From assembly GCF_019468465.1 (NCBI RefSeq), contig NZ_CP080519.1, forward strand, positions 6,255,001-6,319,000: a stretch of 64,000 nt of DNA, given 5' to 3'. The translations under genes were made by a program, and so were the position numbers. The notes below the pieces were generated by a model. That model was not told the origin of the DNA. It ran no database searches and saw only the letters and a program-made list of their open reading frames with translations. Source of the stretch: Amycolatopsis sp. DSM 110486 (GTDB taxonomy: Bacteria > Actinomycetota > Actinomycetes > Mycobacteriales > Pseudonocardiaceae). Numbering within the stretch: the stretch's first letter is position 1; every line of letters begins with the position of its first letter. This document shows, piece by piece, positions 61,017-64,000 of the stretch.

Positions 61017-61030
61017 GAGAACGTGTTCCA
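61017..61030. promoter_or_regulatory. KstR site upstream of the FAD dehydrogenase
   Basis: GAGAACGTGTTCCA, one mismatch to TnnAACnnGTTnnA, followed by GTTCT. It is 8 or 17 bp before the possible starts and 43 bp from the kstD box. Confidence 0.78.
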
Positions 61031-61047
61031 GTTCTAGGGTGGCCGAC

Positions 61048-62628
61048 ATGGACGAGCTCGTGGCAGACGTCGTCGTGATCGGAGCCGGCGCGGCCGGCGC
61101 GTGCGCGGCCATCGAGGCCGCCGACGCGGGGGCCGAGGTGCTGCTCCTCGACCGGTTTTCGGGTGGTGGTGCGAGCCGGGTGAGCGGTGGCGTCGTCTAC
61201 GCCGGGGGCGGCACTTCGCAGCAGCTCGACGCCGGGATTTCCGACAGCGTCGACGCGATGTTCGAGTACCTCCGGCTGGAGACCGACGGGGTCGTGTCGT
61301 CGCGGACGTTGCGGCGGTTCTGCGAGACGAGCCCGGAGATGATCCGGTGGCTCGAGGGGCTGGGGGTGCCGTTCGAGGGGAGTTTGTGCCCGTACAAGAC
61401 GTCGTATCCCAGCAACGCGCATTATCTGTACTACTCCGGGAGTGAGGCGTCGGGCGGGTTCCGGGACGCGGCCGCGCCGGCACCGCGCGGGCATCGCGTG
61501 AAGGGGCCGGGGACGTCGGGGAAGCTACTGATGGCGCGGTTGCTCGCGGCGGCGCGGGAGCGTGGGGTGCGGGTGGTGCCGCAGACCCGGGCGCGGAGTC
61601 TCGTCGTGGACGCTTCTGGTGCGGTCACGGGGGTTGTCGCGGACAGCTTGGCTCCTTCTTGGGCGCGGCGGCGGCATGCGGTGCTGGCTTCGTACGCCGC
61701 GAAGCCGGGGATTTATGTGCCACCGTTTCGACGCTCGTTGCACCGGCGCGTGGAGCGGCTGGAAGAGCGGTGTTCGCGTGAGGTGCGGATCGTGGCGCGC
61801 CGGGGTGTGGTGCTCGCGGCGGGCGGGTTCATCGCGAATCGTGAGCTGGTGCGGCAGCATGCACCGGCGTATCGCGGCGGGCTCGTGCTGGGAACTTCGG
61901 CCGACGACGGTTCGGGTATCGAGCTGGGCTTGTCGGTGGGCGGCCGGGTCGCGGAGATGGGCCGGATCTCGGCGTGGCGGTTCCTCACGCCGCCGGCCGC
62001 GTTCCTCGGTGGCCTGCTCGTGGACGTCGACGGGCGGCGGATCATCGACGAATCCCGTTACGGCGCGGCGATCGGCGAGCGGATGATCTCCGCGCACGGC
62101 GGACGGGGCTGGCTGCTCGTCGACGAGCCGGTGGTTGCCGAGGCTCGGCGGGACGGGCGCAAGCAGGGGCAGTGGTTCGCGTGGCTGCAGCTGCGGTACC
62201 TGCTCGGCCGCGGGCGCGTCACGGGTGCTTCCTTGGAGGAAGTCGCGCGGCGGGCCGGTGTCGACCCGGAGGGTTTGCGGGAGACGCATGCCGCGTATCG
62301 GCGAGGTCCGGATCCGCTGGGGAAGCCCGCGGAGTTCGCACGGCCGTTGGACACTCCGCCGTTTTCGCTGATCGACGTGTCGGTGAAGCCGAGCCTCGGC
62401 TACCCGTGCCCGATGCTGACGCTGGGCGGGCTCGTGGTCGACGAGGACACGGGCGAGGTGGCCGGCGTTCGCGGTCTGTACGCGGCAGGGCGGACGGCCG
62501 TGGGAATCTGTTCCAGGTCCTACGTGAGCGGTCTGTCGCTGGCCGACTGCGTGTTTTCCGGTCGCCGGGCGGGGAAGAGTAGCGCCTTGGAATCCGATCG
62601 CGTCGACAAAAACGAGAACGTGTTCTAG
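61048..62628 (+). CDS. FAD-binding dehydrogenase (KstD/fumarate reductase family)
   Basis: 526 residues from the ATG at 61048 (a GTG at 61039 adds three). N-terminal dinucleotide fold VVVIGAGAAGACAAIEAADAGAEVLLLD, then GGASRVSGGVVYAGGG, and the C-terminal RGLYAAGRTAVGICSRSYVSGLSLADCV. It is like KstD in fold but only distantly related to the KstD gene next door. KstR-type promoter and position suggest a steroid-ring dehydrogenase such as a delta-4-dehydrogenase, but this is not proven. Its last codons overlap the hsaA promoter box. Confidence 0.82.
   Translation: MDELVADVVVIGAGAAGACAAIEAADAGAEVLLLDRFSGGGASRVSGGVVYAGGGTSQQLDAGISDSVDAMFEYLRLETDGVVSSRTLRRFCETSPEMIRWLEGLGVPFEGSLCPYKTSYPSNAHYLYYSGSEASGGFRDAAAPAPRGHRVKGPGTSGKLLMARLLAAARERGVRVVPQTRARSLVVDASGAVTGVVADSLAPSWARRRHAVLASYAAKPGIYVPPFRRSLHRRVERLEERCSREVRIVARRGVVLAAGGFIANRELVRQHAPAYRGGLVLGTSADDGSGIELGLSVGGRVAEMGRISAWRFLTPPAAFLGGLLVDVDGRRIIDESRYGAAIGERMISAHGGRGWLLVDEPVVAEARRDGRKQGQWFAWLQLRYLLGRGRVTGASLEEVARRAGVDPEGLRETHAAYRRGPDPLGKPAEFARPLDTPPFSLIDVSVKPSLGYPCPMLTLGGLVVDEDTGEVAGVRGLYAAGRTAVGICSRSYVSGLSLADCVFSGRRAGKSSALESDRVDKNENVF
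62614..62627. promoter_or_regulatory. KstR site upstream of hsaA, inside the previous gene's end
   Basis: GAGAACGTGTTCTA, one mismatch to TnnAACnnGTTnnA, 31 bp before hsaA. It encodes the last residues (ENVF and most of the stop codon) of the upstream dehydrogenase. Confidence 0.78.
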
Positions 62629-62658
62629 TCTTGGTCTCGTCGAACGAGAGGACGGCCG

Positions 62659-63828
62659 ATGAGCGAGCTGGCTGCCGTGATCGCCGGAGTGCGTGACCTG
62701 CTTCCGGTGCTGCGGGAACGCGCGCAGGAGACCGAGGACGCGCGGCGCGTGCCGGTCGAGTCCGTCAAGGCGTTGCAGGAGACCGGGTTATTTCGCCTGC
62801 TGCAGCCGAAGCCGTACGGTGGGCTGGAAGCCGACCCGGTCACGTTCTACACCGCGGTGAAGCTCGTGGCGAGCGCGTGCGGGTCCACGGGCTGGGTCGC
62901 GTCCATCCTCGGCGTCCACCCGTGGCACCTGGCGCTGTTCGACGCACGGGCGCAGGAAGACGTGTGGGGCGAGGACCACGACGTGCGGATCTCGTCGTCG
63001 TACGCGCCGATGGGCAAGGCGACGGTGGTCGACGGCGGCTACCGGCTGTCGGGCCGCTGGAGCTTCTCGTCCGGCTGCGACCATTGCACGTGGGTGCTGC
63101 TGGGCGCGCCGGCATTCGCGGACGGCGCGTCGGTGGACTTCTGCACGTACCTGCTGCCTCTGTCCGACTATTCCCTTGTGGACGTGTGGGACACGGTGGG
63201 CCTGCGGGGGACGGGGTCCAATGATGTTGTGGTGGAGGACGTCTTCGTACCAGCGCACCGCGCACTGTCCTTTGTAGCCACGTCGAAGTGCCGCACGCCA
63301 GGCCAGGAGGTGAACCCGGGGCCGTTGTACAAGCTGCCCTACGGTTCGGTGCACCCGAGCACGATCACCGCACCGATCATCGGCATGGCGCAGGGCGCGT
63401 ACGACGCGCACGTGGAGCACCAGGGACGTCGCGTGCGGGCGGCGTACGCGGGGGAGAAGGCGCAGGACGATCCGTTCGCCAAGATCCGCATCGCCGAGGC
63501 CGCCAGCGAGATCGACGCCGCGTGGCTGCAGCTCACGCACAACATCGACGAGCTGTACCAGCTGGCGCGTCGCGGCGAGAAGCTGCCGTTCTCCACGCGG
63601 CTGCGCGTGCGGCGCGACCAGGTCCGCGGCACCGAACGCGCGATCTCCGCGATCGACCGCCTTTTCGAGAACTCCGGCGGCCGCGCGCTGCAACGTGGCA
63701 CCCCGATCCAGCGTTTCTGGCGCGACGCACACGCCGGCCGCGTCCACGCCGCCAACGACGCCGAGCGCGCGTACGTCATGTTCGGCACCGGCGCCTTCGG
63801 GCTGCCCGTCGAGAATGCGATGGTGTGA
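62659..63828 (+). CDS. hsaA: HsaA: 3-HSA hydroxylase, oxygenase component
   Basis: 389 residues from an ATG at 62659 after GAGAGGACGG. A flavin-dependent hydroxylase with the acyl-CoA dehydrogenase fold: VSACGSTGWVASILGVHPWHLALFD-like block, SGRWSFSSGCDHCTWVLLGA, WDTVGLRGTGSNDVVVEDVFVP and FENSGGRALQRGTPIQRFWRDAHAG. HsaA with HsaB hydroxylates 3-HSA to the catechol in ring A/B breakdown of cholesterol. Its stop overlaps the hsaD start. hsaB was not seen here. Confidence 0.93.
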   Translation: MSELAAVIAGVRDLLPVLRERAQETEDARRVPVESVKALQETGLFRLLQPKPYGGLEADPVTFYTAVKLVASACGSTGWVASILGVHPWHLALFDARAQEDVWGEDHDVRISSSYAPMGKATVVDGGYRLSGRWSFSSGCDHCTWVLLGAPAFADGASVDFCTYLLPLSDYSLVDVWDTVGLRGTGSNDVVVEDVFVPAHRALSFVATSKCRTPGQEVNPGPLYKLPYGSVHPSTITAPIIGMAQGAYDAHVEHQGRRVRAAYAGEKAQDDPFAKIRIAEAASEIDAAWLQLTHNIDELYQLARRGEKLPFSTRLRVRRDQVRGTERAISAIDRLFENSGGRALQRGTPIQRFWRDAHAGRVHAANDAERAYVMFGTGAFGLPVENAMV

Positions 63829-64000
63829 TGGGCTCTGTTGTAACCGTCCCGAGTGGACTGTCGCTGCACTACCACGAAGCCGGCTCCGAGCACTCCGAAG
63901 CCGTGATCCTCCTCCACGGCGGCGGCCCGGGCGCCTCGGCGTGGTCCAACTTCGGACGCACCCTGCCTGAGTTCGGCAAGGTGTATCGCACGCTGGCCGT
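63828..64000 (+). CDS. hsaD: HsaD: meta-cleavage product hydrolase, truncated by the window end
   Basis: The first 57 residues only, from an ATG overlapping the hsaA stop. The oxyanion-hole motif LLHGGGPGASAWSNF of meta-cleavage product hydrolases is visible. HsaD hydrolyses the ring-opened 4,9-DSHA. Following HsaA directly is the same order as in mycobacteria (hsaA, hsaD, then hsaC and hsaB). Confidence 0.9.
   Translation, partial: MGSVVTVPSGLSLHYHEAGSEHSEAVILLHGGGPGASAWSNFGRTLPEFGKVYRTLA

Overview
The window is high-G+C actinobacterial DNA, densely packed, with many GTG starts and 4-bp stop/start overlaps. A four-gene conservon, F420-dependent luciferase-like oxidoreductases, a wax ester synthase/DGAT and a KstR-type cholesterol regulon together suggest a mycolate-related or pseudonocardial actinomycete. 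I favour Pseudonocardiaceae (Amycolatopsis-like), but this is an inference from gene content and no 16S or marker gene is present.

Layout. Bases 1-6311 hold a truncated amidohydrolase, a succinate-semialdehyde-type dehydrogenase, a membrane protein, and a TetR gene divergent from an acyl-CoA dehydrogenase plus family III CoA-transferase pair. Bases 6350-12138 hold a GNAT acetyltransferase, small membrane proteins, a lytic transglycosylase, an LprD-like/DUF3817 pair, and an MFS exporter divergent from its probable TetR repressor with three tandem dyad operators between them. Bases 12140-14900 look less G+C-rich by eye and encode an interrupted secreted protein, an orphan ORF and a DUF2079 membrane protein, so they may be acquired DNA. 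Bases 14974-16997 encode an acetate-type symporter with its DUF485 partner. After a 955-bp gap comes a conservon cvnABCD (17953-23872). Bases 23902-26013 are an ArsR-SRPBCC-DUF899-RibD_C operon, followed by icmF and a methyltransferase. Bases 30231-33752 carry four luciferase-like oxidoreductases, three of them tandem paralogues.

From 33789 on, steroid catabolism dominates. kstR and fadE34 are divergent. The igr-type operon (chsE1-chsE2-chsH2-chsH1-ltp2, 49924-54614) removes the last C3 piece of the cholesterol side chain. A leftward operon, kstD-kshA-(Cys-rich ORF)-kshB-chsH3 plus a riboflavin kinase (60948-55397), opens ring B and hydrates side-chain intermediates. A rightward set (FAD dehydrogenase, hsaA, hsaD, running off the window) continues ring A/B breakdown. 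Six sites matching or nearly matching the KstR consensus TnnAACnnGTTnnA sit exactly at these promoters, so kstR here probably controls the whole set. Interleaved with this are a HelZ-type SNF2 helicase/SWIM pair, a folE-reductase operon with a Cys-containing ArsR-like regulator, an esterase, a wax ester synthase, and a DUF6119/TIGR04141 gene beside a Uma2 nuclease-fold gene with several dyads in the gap between them.

The most novel-looking items are the 100-residue Cys-rich protein translationally coupled on both sides between kshA and kshB, the riboflavin kinase in the steroid operon, the triple GGAGA/TCTCC operator array, the dyad-rich DUF6119/Uma2 gap, and the interrupted secreted gene in the possible island. 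No tRNA, rRNA, CRISPR array, insertion sequence or prophage was recognised.
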